From Roseinatronobacter domitianus (GTDB lineage: Bacteria; Pseudomonadota; Alphaproteobacteria; Rhodobacterales; Rhodobacteraceae), in contig NZ_JALZWP010000001.1 of assembly GCF_023336755.1 (NCBI RefSeq), positions 79,959 through 143,958 of the forward strand: a stretch of DNA of 64,000 nt. The letters are read 5' to 3'. How positions within the stretch are numbered: position 1 is the stretch's first letter; every line of letters starts with the position of its first letter. The notes below the pieces were generated by a model. That model was given only the letters and a program-made list of their open reading frames with translations. It was not told where the DNA came from and did not search any database. Shown here in pieces: positions 34,656-43,476 of the stretch. The translations under genes and the position numbers were made by a program.

Positions 34656-35510
34656 TCAGGCCGCGCCATTTGTCATGGCGGGCAGATCCACCGGGGCAGG
34701 GCCGGACGCGGCCAGCCGCCCGCCCGCGCGCACCATCTCGGTGCGGGTGGCGCGGCCCGTGGCATCGTCTGTTTCGACATAGAGCCCGCAGAGCGTGGGA
34801 ACGCCCATGGCCGGCTCGAACCGGGCGCGTGCCATGCCGGTGATGAAGCGCCGCATGGGTTCGTCTTTCTTCATGCCGATTACCGAATCGTAATCGCCGC
34901 ACATGCCCGCGTCCGACTGGTAGGCGGTGCCGCCGGGCAGGATCTGCGCATCGCTGGTGGGAATATGGGTATGGGTGCCCACGACCACGCTGGCGCGCGC
35001 GTCGCACCAATGGCCCATTGCGGTTTTCTCGGATGTGGCTTCGCAGTGGATGTCGATCAGGCTGGCCTGCACTCTGCCACCGGGTGGGTGCGCTCGCAGC
35101 ACGGGCTCTACCGCTGAAAACGGATCGGAATAGGGCTGTTTCATAAACACTTGGCCCAGTGCCTGCGCCACCAGAACACGCCGCCCGCGCCCGTCGGTGA
35201 ACACATGCGCACCATGGCCCGGCGCGCCCGATTTCGCGATATTCAGGGGCCGGATAATGCGCGGTTCCTGCGCGCAGAACTCGCGCATGGCGCGTTGGTC
35301 GAAAGCATGATCGCCCAGCGTCAGGCAATCTGCGCCCGCCGCCAGAAGCGCTTTGGCATGATCCGGTGACAGGCCCGCGCCGCCGGTTGCGTTCTCGCCA
35401 TTGACCACAACGAAATCCAGCGCCCAAGCCTTGCGCAGCACCGGCAACCAGCCGGTGATCGCGTTGCGGCCCGCGCGGCCCATCACATCGCCAAGAAAAA
35501 GCAGTTTCAT
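34656..35510 (-). CDS. YmdB-family metallophosphoesterase (2',3'-cyclic nucleotide phosphodiesterase type)
   Basis: This 284-aa protein has the calcineurin-like metal-binding motifs LLFLGDVMGRAGR, VVNGENATGG, GDHAFDQ, and GTHTHIPTSDAQ. It fits the TIGR00282/YmdB family. The ATG at 35510 (MKLLFLGD) begins the first motif as in relatives. A 255-bp spacer without a convincing gene separates it from the downstream amidotransferase gene, so the two are probably separate units. Confidence 0.88.
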   Translation of the reverse strand: MKLLFLGDVMGRAGRNAITGWLPVLRKAWALDFVVVNGENATGGAGLSPDHAKALLAAGADCLTLGDHAFDQRAMREFCAQEPRIIRPLNIAKSGAPGHGAHVFTDGRGRRVLVAQALGQVFMKQPYSDPFSAVEPVLRAHPPGGRVQASLIDIHCEATSEKTAMGHWCDARASVVVGTHTHIPTSDAQILPGGTAYQSDAGMCGDYDSVIGMKKDEPMRRFITGMARARFEPAMGVPTLCGLYVETDDATGRATRTEMVRAGGRLAASGPAPVDLPAMTNGAA

Positions 35511-35626
35511 GTCGCAAGGCTTAGGGCTGATCTGGGCGCAGGGCAAGAGCGAAGCCGTGCCCGGGTGGCCCGTGGCCTGTGTTTGGATCGCTCAACTGCG
35601 CGGTGGTTCCACGCGGGCGGGTTGCG

Positions 35627-36094
35627 TTATTCCGCAAAGACCCGAAGCTTCACAAGCTGGGTCAGAGGGGCATCGAGCGCCCGAAATGCCGCCAGTGATA
35701 GTTGGCTGCCCGCGCTTGGGGCCGCGCCAGAGGGACGCAGTTCCACGCGGATCGTGCCGTTGCCATCGGCGCGCGCGACCCGGCCTTGCTGCACGCGTGT
35801 GACCAGCCCCGTGCGCAGCCATAGTCCCGGTTCCGTCGGGCTGCCAAGGTTAGCCAGCGTTTCGCCCAGCCCTGCAACGCTTTGGCCTGCACTTGAGTTG
35901 GCAGCGAGGTCCGAAGAGCCCTCTGTATCGGCACCCCGGTCGGGGCGCGCTTGCGGGCGCGGGGTCTCAGAATCGGGACGCGCCACCACAATGTCGGCTG
36001 TGCCCGGTGTGTTCGGGTTCCACCTGTCCAACGGCGCCAGCGCGCAGCCCGCCAGAATACCGATCCCACAAAAAAGCATGATGCTAGATTTCAT
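35627..36094 (-). CDS. Putative lipoprotein
   Basis: This 155-aa protein has a lipobox LAGC at about residues 13-16, after a hydrophobic signal, so it should be a lipid-anchored envelope protein. The mature part starts with a Pro/Asp-rich disordered stretch (about 30-60) and ends in a small domain with RVARADGNGTIRVEL. The gene lies 84 bp from the divergent moaA. I do not recognise a function. Confidence 0.72.
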   Translation of the reverse strand: MKSSIMLFCGIGILAGCALAPLDRWNPNTPGTADIVVARPDSETPRPQARPDRGADTEGSSDLAANSSAGQSVAGLGETLANLGSPTEPGLWLRTGLVTRVQQGRVARADGNGTIRVELRPSGAAPSAGSQLSLAAFRALDAPLTQLVKLRVFAE

Positions 36095-36177
36095 GCTGGG
36101 TAGGTTAATACCTATGCTGTCGCGCGGCAATCACATATCCTCTTGTCGGTGGCCGGGGCAGTGGCTACCTTGCCGGT

Positions 36178-37182
36178 ATGACAGCCCCCTTGATCGACCC
36201 TTTCGCCCGCCCGATTTCTTATCTGCGCGTCTCTGTTACGGACCGCTGCGATTTTCGCTGCGTCTATTGCATGTCGGAAAACATGACCTTCTTGCCCAAG
36301 AAGGAACTTCTGACGCTGGAAGAACTGGATCGCATGTGTTCGACCTTCATTCGGTTGGGGGTGGAAAAGCTGCGCATTACCGGGGGCGAACCCTTGGTGC
36401 GCAAGGGGATCATGACGTTCTTTCAGAACATGCGCCGCCACTTGGACAGTGGCGCTTTGAAAGAGCTGACGCTGACCACCAATGGCAGCCAGTTGCGCAA
36501 ATTCGCGGGTGAATTGGCCGAATGCGGGGTGCGGCGTATCAATGTGTCGCTGGACACGCTGGATGACCAGAAATTCGCCGATGTCACGCGCTGGGGCAAG
36601 CTGGCCCAAGTGCTGGACGGGATTGACGCCGCACAAGCAGCGGGCCTGCGGGTCAAGCTGAACGCGGTGGCGCTGAAAGGCTTCAACGAGGACGAACTTT
36701 TTACGCTGACCGAATTCTGCGCCGCGCGCGACATGGACCTGACCTGGATAGAGGTCATGCCGATGGGCGATCTGGGCAATGAGGACCGGCTGGACCAGTA
36801 TTGGCCGCTCTCGGACCTGCGCAAGCGGTTGGCGGAACGCTACACGCTGACCGACCTGGCAGAGCGTTCTGGTGGCCCGGCGCGCTATGTGCGGCTGGAG
36901 GAGACGGGGCAGAAAATTGGCTTCATCACGCCGCTGACGCATAATTTCTGCGAAAGCTGCAACCGCGTTCGGCTGACCTGCACAGGGGAGCTTTACATGT
37001 GCCTTGGCCAAGAGGATATGGCCGATCTGCGCGCGCCATTGCGGTCGTCGGACAGTGACGCACCGTTGGAAGGTGCCATCCGCGCCGCAATCGGGCGCAA
37101 ACCCAAGGGCCATGATTTCGACTATTCGCGCCAGGCCGTGGACGGACAGATGACCCGCCACATGAGCCATACGGGCGGTTAA
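36178..37182 (+). CDS. moaA: GTP 3',8-cyclase (molybdenum cofactor synthesis)
   Basis: This 334-aa radical SAM enzyme performs the first step of molybdopterin synthesis. The N-terminal cluster cysteines are Cys24, Cys28 and Cys31 (CDFRCVYC). The C-terminal cluster motif [18 protein letters not shown] and the terminal GG are intact. It is monocistronic here, and other moa genes are not adjacent. XdhC and a MoeA-like protein elsewhere in the window concern the same cofactor. Confidence 0.97.
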   Translation: MTAPLIDPFARPISYLRVSVTDRCDFRCVYCMSENMTFLPKKELLTLEELDRMCSTFIRLGVEKLRITGGEPLVRKGIMTFFQNMRRHLDSGALKELTLTTNGSQLRKFAGELAECGVRRINVSLDTLDDQKFADVTRWGKLAQVLDGIDAAQAAGLRVKLNAVALKGFNEDELFTLTEFCAARDMDLTWIEVMPMGDLGNEDRLDQYWPLSDLRKRLAERYTLTDLAERSGGPARYVRLEETGQKIGFITPLTHNFCESCNRVRLTCTGELYMCLGQEDMADLRAPLRSSDSDAPLEGAIRAAIGRKPKGHDFDYSRQAVDGQMTRHMSHTGG

Positions 37183-37249
37183 AGTCGGAACTCTCTTGGG
37201 CGTGCCGCCTCAGCCAGAGCGTCTGTGGCGTTTCGGATTGCAAAATAGG

Positions 37250-38194
37250 TCAGGCAAGACAGCTTTGCAGCCGAGAGATAACATCAGACATGCTGATGTT
37301 TTGGCGTGCCACGTAATCTGCGTTCGGAATGAAATGCACAGCCTGCCTGAACCCCTTGGCGCGCGCAATCGTGACATAATTTTGGTTCATCCGGGCCTCT
37401 GTGCCAAATGGCTCGGGCACGAAGAGATCTACTTGCAACCCATCGGCGTCTTTCAGAAGAATCAAGCTGTGAAGGGCAGAGCCAATAGGTCCAGCGATTC
37501 TTTCGGAGCGTGCAAGAACCTCCAGTTGTTTGGGAACGGAGAGCGTTTCTGGCGCGATGATCGTCCAACCCTCGGCGCGCAATGTGTCTTCAAACTCTGA
37601 CATTCCGGGAACGGGGCGCCGCGTTTGGTTTCGGCGAGATAGCCAAGTCTTTTTGCCGCGTTCTGGACGCCAGGGCACCTTTGCGAGAAAGCTCTGCTGT
37701 GCTTGAGTGAACTCATGCTGAATAACGTAGCCGCTTGGCGCGATCATAAGCCTGGAAACGCTGCACGGTTCAGTCACCAAAATATGTGGGCCTTTGACGC
37801 CAAGTAAATCGAGCAACTGAGACTGCCAGATTTGGAAGCCCTGCTGCGCAACATCGCAGCGTGCGGACCAGACGACCGGATAATCGGGAAAGTCATCCCG
37901 GCAATAAAGTCGGCCTAAGCTTTCAAGCAGGAAATGACCATATCGGTGGTCCAGCATTCCAGCAAAAAAGCCCTTTTCAATGGCGTGTTTTGTGTCTGCC
38001 GCCAGTGCGGGACGCTGGGCTTCGTAGCGGTTTCCGGTCTGATCCAGGCGCGTCAGGTTTGCTGATGTCAAGAACTGTCCGTCACGCGTCTGAACGCCCG
38101 TGCTCATATTTTCGGGCGCCCAGTCGATGAGTTTTGTCGGGTGAACGATTGCATCCGATATGCATTCGATCCCCAAGCTCGAAGTTGCTGGCAT
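37250..38194 (-). CDS. Glycosyltransferase family 61-like protein
   Basis: This 314-aa protein carries the DUF563/GT61 pattern: HRYGHFLLESLGRLY (about 83-97) in the N-terminal half and ERIAGPIGSALHSLILLKDAD in the C-terminal half. Such enzymes act on surface polysaccharides. It has no membrane helix or signal peptide. Its base composition is visibly less GC-rich than that of moaA and cmk on either side, and it is read opposite to both, so it is probably a transferred single gene. The substrate is unknown. Confidence 0.7.
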   Translation of the reverse strand: MPATSSLGIECISDAIVHPTKLIDWAPENMSTGVQTRDGQFLTSANLTRLDQTGNRYEAQRPALAADTKHAIEKGFFAGMLDHRYGHFLLESLGRLYCRDDFPDYPVVWSARCDVAQQGFQIWQSQLLDLLGVKGPHILVTEPCSVSRLMIAPSGYVIQHEFTQAQQSFLAKVPWRPERGKKTWLSRRNQTRRPVPGMSEFEDTLRAEGWTIIAPETLSVPKQLEVLARSERIAGPIGSALHSLILLKDADGLQVDLFVPEPFGTEARMNQNYVTIARAKGFRQAVHFIPNADYVARQNISMSDVISRLQSCLA

Positions 38195-38352
38195 TTTTCA
38201 CTCTGCTACGGTGTGCGTCTTGCCATTGACCAAAGCGTAAAAGCCGCGCTACTGCAATCTGCATATCCATGCACACCATATTCCAGAACCAGCGGTTTCT
38301 GCCGCTTTGACCGCTGGAAATTGCAAATGCCTAGGGGAAAGTTGGTATCGAA

Positions 38353-38952
38353 ATGTCATTCACGGTTGCAATAGATGGCCCCGCCGCAGCTGGCAAAGGC
38401 ACGATCAGCCGCGCCATTGCGCGCGAGTTCGGGTTTGCGCATCTGGATACCGGGTTGCTGTATCGGGCCGTCGGCATGAAGGGCGGCGATCCGATTATTG
38501 CGGCGCGGAACCTGTCCTCGGATGATCTGGCGCGCGATGGGTTGCGCAGCTTGGCAGCGGGCGAGGCCGCAAGCCGTGTTGCCGTGCTGCCAGAGGTGCG
38601 CGCGGCGCTGGTGGCGTTTCAGCGCGATTTCGCGCAGCGCGCGGGCGGTGCGGTTCTGGATGGGCGCGATATCGGCACGATCATCTGCCCCGAGGCCGAG
38701 GTGAAACTGTTTGTCACCGCCAGTGCCGAAACCCGTGCCCGCCGCCGCTGGCTGGAAGCGGGAGAGCAAGGCGGCTACGAAGAGGTTTTGGCGCAGGTCC
38801 GCGCCCGTGATGCGCGCGATATTGGCCGGGCCGACGCACCTTTGCTGGCCGCGCCGGACGCGATCTTGCTCGACACGACAGAAATGACCGTGGCACAGGC
38901 TATTGAGGCCGCAAAAGAGGTCATTGCCGAACGCTTGGAGACGCGCGCGTGA
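38353..38952 (+). CDS. cmk: Cytidylate kinase
   Basis: This 199-aa kinase phosphorylates CMP and dCMP. The P-loop GPAAAGKGT is at 9-17, [11 protein letters not shown] follows, and [22 protein letters not shown] is the NMP-binding region. It is a little shorter than the usual 210-230 residues, lacking some of the CMP-domain insert. The next gene starts in its stop codon (TGATG). cmk upstream of rpsA, with two genes between, is a loosened form of a common arrangement. Confidence 0.95.
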   Translation: MSFTVAIDGPAAAGKGTISRAIAREFGFAHLDTGLLYRAVGMKGGDPIIAARNLSSDDLARDGLRSLAAGEAASRVAVLPEVRAALVAFQRDFAQRAGGAVLDGRDIGTIICPEAEVKLFVTASAETRARRRWLEAGEQGGYEEVLAQVRARDARDIGRADAPLLAAPDAILLDTTEMTVAQAIEAAKEVIAERLETRA

Positions 38953-39647
38953 TGTGGCGGTTTGTTGTTTGCCTGCTGGTTTTCGCGGCCCCGGCGTCTG
39001 CGCAAGAGATCATCACCGGGGCACGTTATGTCACCCCAAGCGCTGAATATGGCCATGGGGCATTGCCCGATGGCGAATTCGCCGGGCTGGAGGTGACGAC
39101 AGCACAAGGCAGCTATCGCGTGCGGCTGGAAGGTCAGGTTTTTGAGGATACCGCGCCGCGCCTTGCTGATCTGGATGGCGATGGCGCGCCAGAGGTGGTG
39201 ACGGTTGTTTCGATCTTCGACCAAGGCGCGCAGGTCATGGTCTGGGGATTGCGCGACGGGGCGTTGGCGCCCTTGGTCTGGAATACCCCCATCGGCACCC
39301 GCCACCGCTGGTTGGCGATTGCGGGTATTGCCGATCTGGACGGCGACGGGCGCATGGAAATCGCCTATGTCGACCGCCCGCATCTGGCGCGGGTGTTGCG
39401 GGTGATCCGTGTCTGGCGAGCGGGTGAGTCTTGGCGGGTTGAACCTGTAGCCAGTGCCGATGGACACACCAACCATCGCTACGGCGCGCCCAACATTGAA
39501 GGCGGCGTGTTCGACTGCGGTCAAGGGCTGGAAATCGTGACGGCCGACCGCGAGTGGCGGCGCGTGCTGGCGACACGCTTGGTGGCCGGGCGTTTGCAAA
39601 CCCGCGACATTGGGGCCTATACCGGCCCCGATAGCCTGCGCTGTTAG
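38952..39647 (+). CDS. Secreted VCBS/FG-GAP-repeat-like protein
   Basis: This 231-aa protein has a signal peptide (about 1-17, VVCLLVFAAPASAQ). Two LDGDG calcium-binding loops (ADLDGDGAPEVV and ADLDGDGRMEIAYVD) are typical of FG-GAP/VCBS beta-propeller blades. It should be periplasmic or exported. It is translationally coupled to cmk (TGATG) and precedes rlmJ by one base. The pairing with cmk has no obvious functional logic; the role is unknown. Confidence 0.8.
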   Translation: MWRFVVCLLVFAAPASAQEIITGARYVTPSAEYGHGALPDGEFAGLEVTTAQGSYRVRLEGQVFEDTAPRLADLDGDGAPEVVTVVSIFDQGAQVMVWGLRDGALAPLVWNTPIGTRHRWLAIAGIADLDGDGRMEIAYVDRPHLARVLRVIRVWRAGESWRVEPVASADGHTNHRYGAPNIEGGVFDCGQGLEIVTADREWRRVLATRLVAGRLQTRDIGAYTGPDSLRC

Positions 39648-39648
39648 C

Positions 39649-40428
39649 ATGCTGTCCTATCAACACGGGTTTCACGCGGGCAATCTGGCCGATGTCCATA
39701 AACACGCTTTGCTGGCGTGGTTGCTGGATTACCTGACCGCCAAGGACAAGCCGCTGTCCTATATCGAAACGCATGCCGGGCGCGGGCTGTATGACCTTGG
39801 CGCGCCGGAAGCGTTGAAGACCGGCGAAGCGGCGGCGGGCATTTCCTGCGCCGAAAGCCTATTCGCCCTCGACCATCCTTATATGCGTGCGCTGGCCGCG
39901 ACGCGCGCTGCGCATGGGCCAAATGCCTATCCCGGTTCACCCCTGATTGCCGCGCATTGCTTGCGCGCAGGGTTTGATCGGATCACGCTGGCAGAGCTGC
40001 ACCCCGCCGAGCATGACGCGCTGGGCCGCGCCATGGCCGGGCAGGGCGCGCGGGTTTATAAACGCGACGGGCTGGACATGGCGCAGGCCATGTGCCCACC
40101 CACGCCCCGGCGCGGGGTGCTGATGGTGGACCCGTCCTACGAGGTGAAGGCCGATTACGTTACGCTGCCCCGCGCGCTGGGCCAGATCGCGCGCAAATGG
40201 AATGTGGGCGTGCTGGTGCTGTGGTTTCCCATCCTGCGCGATGGCCCGCATGCCAGCCTGACCGCCGCTTTGCGTGCCGAGATGCCCGAAATCGCCTGTT
40301 TTGAGGCGCGCTTCAAACCCGCGCGCCCCGGCCACCGGATGATTGGGTCCGGCATGGCAGTGCTGCGCGCGCCCTGGGGCATGGCGGCAGAGGCCGCGCG
40401 GATTGCCGAAATGCTGGAAAACCTGTAG
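39649..40428 (+). CDS. rlmJ: 23S rRNA (adenine-2030-N6)-methyltransferase
   Basis: This 259-aa SAM methyltransferase matches RlmJ: the N-terminal MLSYQHGFHAGNLADVHKHA is diagnostic, THAGRGLYDL follows, and the catalytic DPSY motif is in LMVDPSYEVKADY. It methylates A2030 of 23S rRNA. The ATG at 39649 lies one base after the upstream stop. A 251-bp spacer to rpsA follows. Confidence 0.94.
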   Translation: MLSYQHGFHAGNLADVHKHALLAWLLDYLTAKDKPLSYIETHAGRGLYDLGAPEALKTGEAAAGISCAESLFALDHPYMRALAATRAAHGPNAYPGSPLIAAHCLRAGFDRITLAELHPAEHDALGRAMAGQGARVYKRDGLDMAQAMCPPTPRRGVLMVDPSYEVKADYVTLPRALGQIARKWNVGVLVLWFPILRDGPHASLTAALRAEMPEIACFEARFKPARPGHRMIGSGMAVLRAPWGMAAEAARIAEMLENL

Positions 40429-40679
40429 TCCACGCTCGCTCGTTGCGCCGAATTCGCGCTCGAACCCTTGCCATAGCGGCTCTGACCCCTTATGGACACG
40501 CGCAATCAGGGGGCTTGTCATGCCTTTTGCGCAACTGGAACAGGGTCGGGCCAATGCCCAGACCCGCATTTGTGTTTTTTGTTCCCCGCGCGGCGTGTCG
40601 GCACGCCCTTCTGGTGCCAACCCAAGACCGGCGGAGTCAACCGTCTGGCCAGAAACATGAACAAAGGAACCTGATCTGA
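40429..40679 (+). other. rpsA upstream region (promoter/leader)
   Basis: This 251-bp spacer has no credible gene. TTGCCA-N18-TATGGA near 40477 could be a promoter, leaving a leader of about 180 nt rich in GC pairs. A strong AAGGAAC site precedes the rpsA ATG. S1 controls its own translation in other bacteria, so a structured leader is plausible but unproven. Confidence 0.35.
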
Positions 40680-42359
40680 ATGTGCGCTAAAGCAACCATG
40701 GAAGACTTCGAGGCAATGCTCAACGAGAGCCTCGAAATGGACACGCCCTCTGAGGGCAGTGTCGTGACCGGCAAGGTCATCGCAATCGAGGCTGGACAAG
40801 CCATCATCGACGTCGGCTACAAAATGGAAGGCCGTGTCGATCTGAAAGAATTCGCAAATCCGGGTGAAGCCCCCTCTGTCGCCGTGGGCGATGAGGTCGA
40901 GGTCTTCCTGGAGCGCGTCGAAAACTCGCGCGGGGAAGCCGTTGTCAGCCGTGACAAGGCCCGCCGCGAAGCCGCATGGGACAAGCTGGAAAAAGCCTAT
41001 GCCGACGAAGCCCGCGTCGAAGGCGCGATCTTTGGCCGCGTCAAGGGTGGCTTTACCGTCGATCTGGGCGGTGCCGTGGCGTTCCTGCCCGGCTCTCAGG
41101 TCGATGTGCGCCCCGTGCGCGATGCTGGCCCGCTGATGGGTCTGAAGCAGCCTTTCCAGATTTTGAAAATGGACCGTCGCCGCGGCAATATCGTCGTATC
41201 GCGCCGCGCCATTCTGGAAGAAAGCCGCGCCGAACAGCGCGCCGAAGTCATCGCCAAACTGGCCGAAGGTCAGACCGTCGATGGTGTGGTCAAGAACATC
41301 ACCGAATACGGTGCGTTTGTGGACCTTGGCGGCGTCGATGGCCTGCTGCACGTCACCGACATGGCATGGCGCCGGGTCAACCACCCGTCCGAAGTTGTCA
41401 CCATCGGTGAAACGATCAAGGTGCAGGTCATCAAGATCAACAAGGAAACCCACCGCATTTCGCTTGGTATCAAGCAACTGCAAGCCGATCCGTGGGATTC
41501 GGTCGAGCGTGACTACCCGCTGGACAGCGTCCATAAAGGCCGCGTGACCAACATCACCGATTACGGCGCGTTCGTCGAACTGGAAGCCGGTGTCGAAGGT
41601 CTTGTTCATGTCTCGGAAATGAGCTGGACCAAGAAGAACGTGCACCCCGGCAAGATCGTCTCCACCTCGCAGGAAGTGGAAGTCATGGTGCTGGAGATCG
41701 ACAGCGCCAAGCGCCGTGTTTCGCTGGGCCTGAAACAGACTCTGCGCAACCCGTGGGAGCAGTTCGCCGAAAGCTACCCGACCGGCACCCAGATCGAGGG
41801 CGAGGTCAAGAACATCACCGAATTCGGTCTGTTCGTGGGTCTGGACGGCGATATCGACGGCATGGTGCACCTGTCCGACCTAAGCTGGGATCAGCGCGGC
41901 GAGGATGCCATTCAGGAATACCGCAAGGGCGATATCGTTCAGGCGGTTGTCTCTGAAGTGGATGTCGAGAAAGAGCGGATTTCGCTGTCGATCAAGGCAC
42001 TGGCCAATGACAACTTCTCGGAAGCTGTCGAAGGCGTGAAGCGTGGTTCGATCGTGACCTGCGAAGTCACCTCGATCGAAGATGGCGGCATCGAGGTCAT
42101 CTACAACGACATGAAAGCCTTCATCCGCCGCTCGGATCTGGCACGCGACCGGGCTGACCAGCGCCCAGAGCGTTTCCAGGTTGGTGACAAGGTCGATGCG
42201 CGTGTCACCTCGGTGGACGCAAAGACCCGCCGCCTTGGCCTGTCGATCAAGGCCCGCGAGATCGCGGAAGAGAAAGAAGCCGTGGAACAGTTCGGATCGT
42301 CGGATGCAGGCGCAAGCCTGGGCGACATTCTGGGCGCCGCGCTCAAAGACCGCGACTGA
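40680..42359 (+). CDS. rpsA: 30S ribosomal protein S1
   Basis: This 559-aa protein has six S1 RNA-binding domains in tandem, recognisable from repeats of the [19 protein letters not shown] and HRISLGIKQ kind. It binds mRNA on the 30S subunit and starts translation of structured messages. The N-terminus ([14 protein letters not shown]) and the C-terminus ([19 protein letters not shown]) are complete. The last 45 codons and the terminator are duplicated at 45336-45526. Confidence 0.97.
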   Translation: MCAKATMEDFEAMLNESLEMDTPSEGSVVTGKVIAIEAGQAIIDVGYKMEGRVDLKEFANPGEAPSVAVGDEVEVFLERVENSRGEAVVSRDKARREAAWDKLEKAYADEARVEGAIFGRVKGGFTVDLGGAVAFLPGSQVDVRPVRDAGPLMGLKQPFQILKMDRRRGNIVVSRRAILEESRAEQRAEVIAKLAEGQTVDGVVKNITEYGAFVDLGGVDGLLHVTDMAWRRVNHPSEVVTIGETIKVQVIKINKETHRISLGIKQLQADPWDSVERDYPLDSVHKGRVTNITDYGAFVELEAGVEGLVHVSEMSWTKKNVHPGKIVSTSQEVEVMVLEIDSAKRRVSLGLKQTLRNPWEQFAESYPTGTQIEGEVKNITEFGLFVGLDGDIDGMVHLSDLSWDQRGEDAIQEYRKGDIVQAVVSEVDVEKERISLSIKALANDNFSEAVEGVKRGSIVTCEVTSIEDGGIEVIYNDMKAFIRRSDLARDRADQRPERFQVGDKVDARVTSVDAKTRRLGLSIKAREIAEEKEAVEQFGSSDAGASLGDILGAALKDRD

Positions 42360-42416
42360 TCCTTCGCGGATTGGTTTGGGAAAGAGAAAGGCCGCAGCGA
42401 AAGCTGCGGCCTTTTT
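42226..42416 (+). repeat. Direct repeat, left copy: rpsA 3' end plus terminator
   Basis: This 191-bp segment matches 45336-45526 at an exact offset of 3110 bp with no gaps and 12 mismatches. After the first codons, all coding differences are silent. It is the functional rpsA end. Confidence 0.93.
42387..42416 (+). terminator. Intrinsic terminator of rpsA
   Basis: A 12-bp stem (42387-42398 with 42403-42414) with a GAAA tetraloop ends in a run of T residues, 28 bp past the rpsA stop. Confidence 0.92.
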
Positions 42417-42566
42417 CGGTTCGATAACCGATACCGGGACAGCAGTCAGCCCAAACTTCCCAACTTTCTGTTTTGCCGCGAATGTCGGGGGTGGTGGCGA
42501 ACGCAATGTCGGCATCAATCTGATGCAAAGGGCCGGTTCACTTTTTGTGCCTATAGCTCTGCGTGC

Positions 42567-43448
42567 CTACAGCAACCCGTCAGGCATCTTCTGTTCCGCT
42601 GCCGTATTGGCGCGCCGAAAATAGAGGGTGGTGAGCGTCGCGATGATCACAATGAACAGTGAATAAAGGACGGGCACGGCGTTGATCGCCTGCTGCTCGG
42701 CGCCCGAAAAGGTGAAGGCGATGATGGCGATGGCCAATGGACCGTTCTGGATCCCCGTCTCTAGGCCCACGGTGCGCGCATTGCGAGGGTGCAGTTTCAG
42801 AACCTTTGCGAACAGATAGCCAACCGCAATCCCGATGGCGCCGATCGCGATGGTGGCCACATATGTCGCCCAGTTGGTTTCCAGCAAAAAGCTGAAGTTG
42901 CGTGGAATCCAGGACACCACCAAGAACACGATGAAGAAGACACCCAACATGGACCCCATAAACTCGATGACTGCGCCAATGTTGGCATTGAATTTGCGCA
43001 GGACCATGCCGATACCCACAGGCACCAGCAGCAGAATCAACGTAATGATGATGTTCTCGCGCGGGATATCCACGTCCAATGCGCCTGCATAAAGGATCAA
43101 AACGATAGGGATCATCACCACGCCTGCGACGGTCGATGTCACAGTCATCAATACCGAAAGCGCCAGATTACCCTTTGAAAAATAGGTAAAAATATTGGAC
43201 GTTGTGCCGCCGGGCATACAGGACATTATCAGGATGCCGATTTTGATCGGGTCCGATACGGGCAGCAACAGCGCCAGTAGAAATCCGATCAATGGCATAA
43301 ACCCGTATTGCGACACCACGCCAATAATCAGCCCGTAAGGGCGTTTAAGAGCCAGCATGAAATCGCGCGGTGTAAGGGACGCGCCCATGCCCAGCATGAT
43401 CACAAAGATCATGAGCGCGAGGATTGCCTGTTCGAGTGGTCCGACCAT
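42567..43448 (-). CDS. Bile acid:sodium symporter (BASS) family transporter
   Basis: This 293-aa membrane protein has about nine hydrophobic helices, the GASLTPRDF start and the sodium-site segments MSCMPGGTTSNIFTYFSKGN and GLETGIQNGPLAIAI typical of BASS proteins. These carry organic anions such as bile acids, pyruvate or pantoate with Na+. It is 28 bp downstream of an acyl-CoA ligase and probably co-transcribed, suggesting uptake of a carboxylic acid that is then activated. Both lie between the direct repeats of the rpsA end. Confidence 0.88.
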   Translation of the reverse strand: MVGPLEQAILALMIFVIMLGMGASLTPRDFMLALKRPYGLIIGVVSQYGFMPLIGFLLALLLPVSDPIKIGILIMSCMPGGTTSNIFTYFSKGNLALSVLMTVTSTVAGVVMIPIVLILYAGALDVDIPRENIIITLILLLVPVGIGMVLRKFNANIGAVIEFMGSMLGVFFIVFLVVSWIPRNFSFLLETNWATYVATIAIGAIGIAVGYLFAKVLKLHPRNARTVGLETGIQNGPLAIAIIAFTFSGAEQQAINAVPVLYSLFIVIIATLTTLYFRRANTAAEQKMPDGLL

Positions 43449-43476
43449 TTTGAAAATCTACCTGTAATCAGTGACC

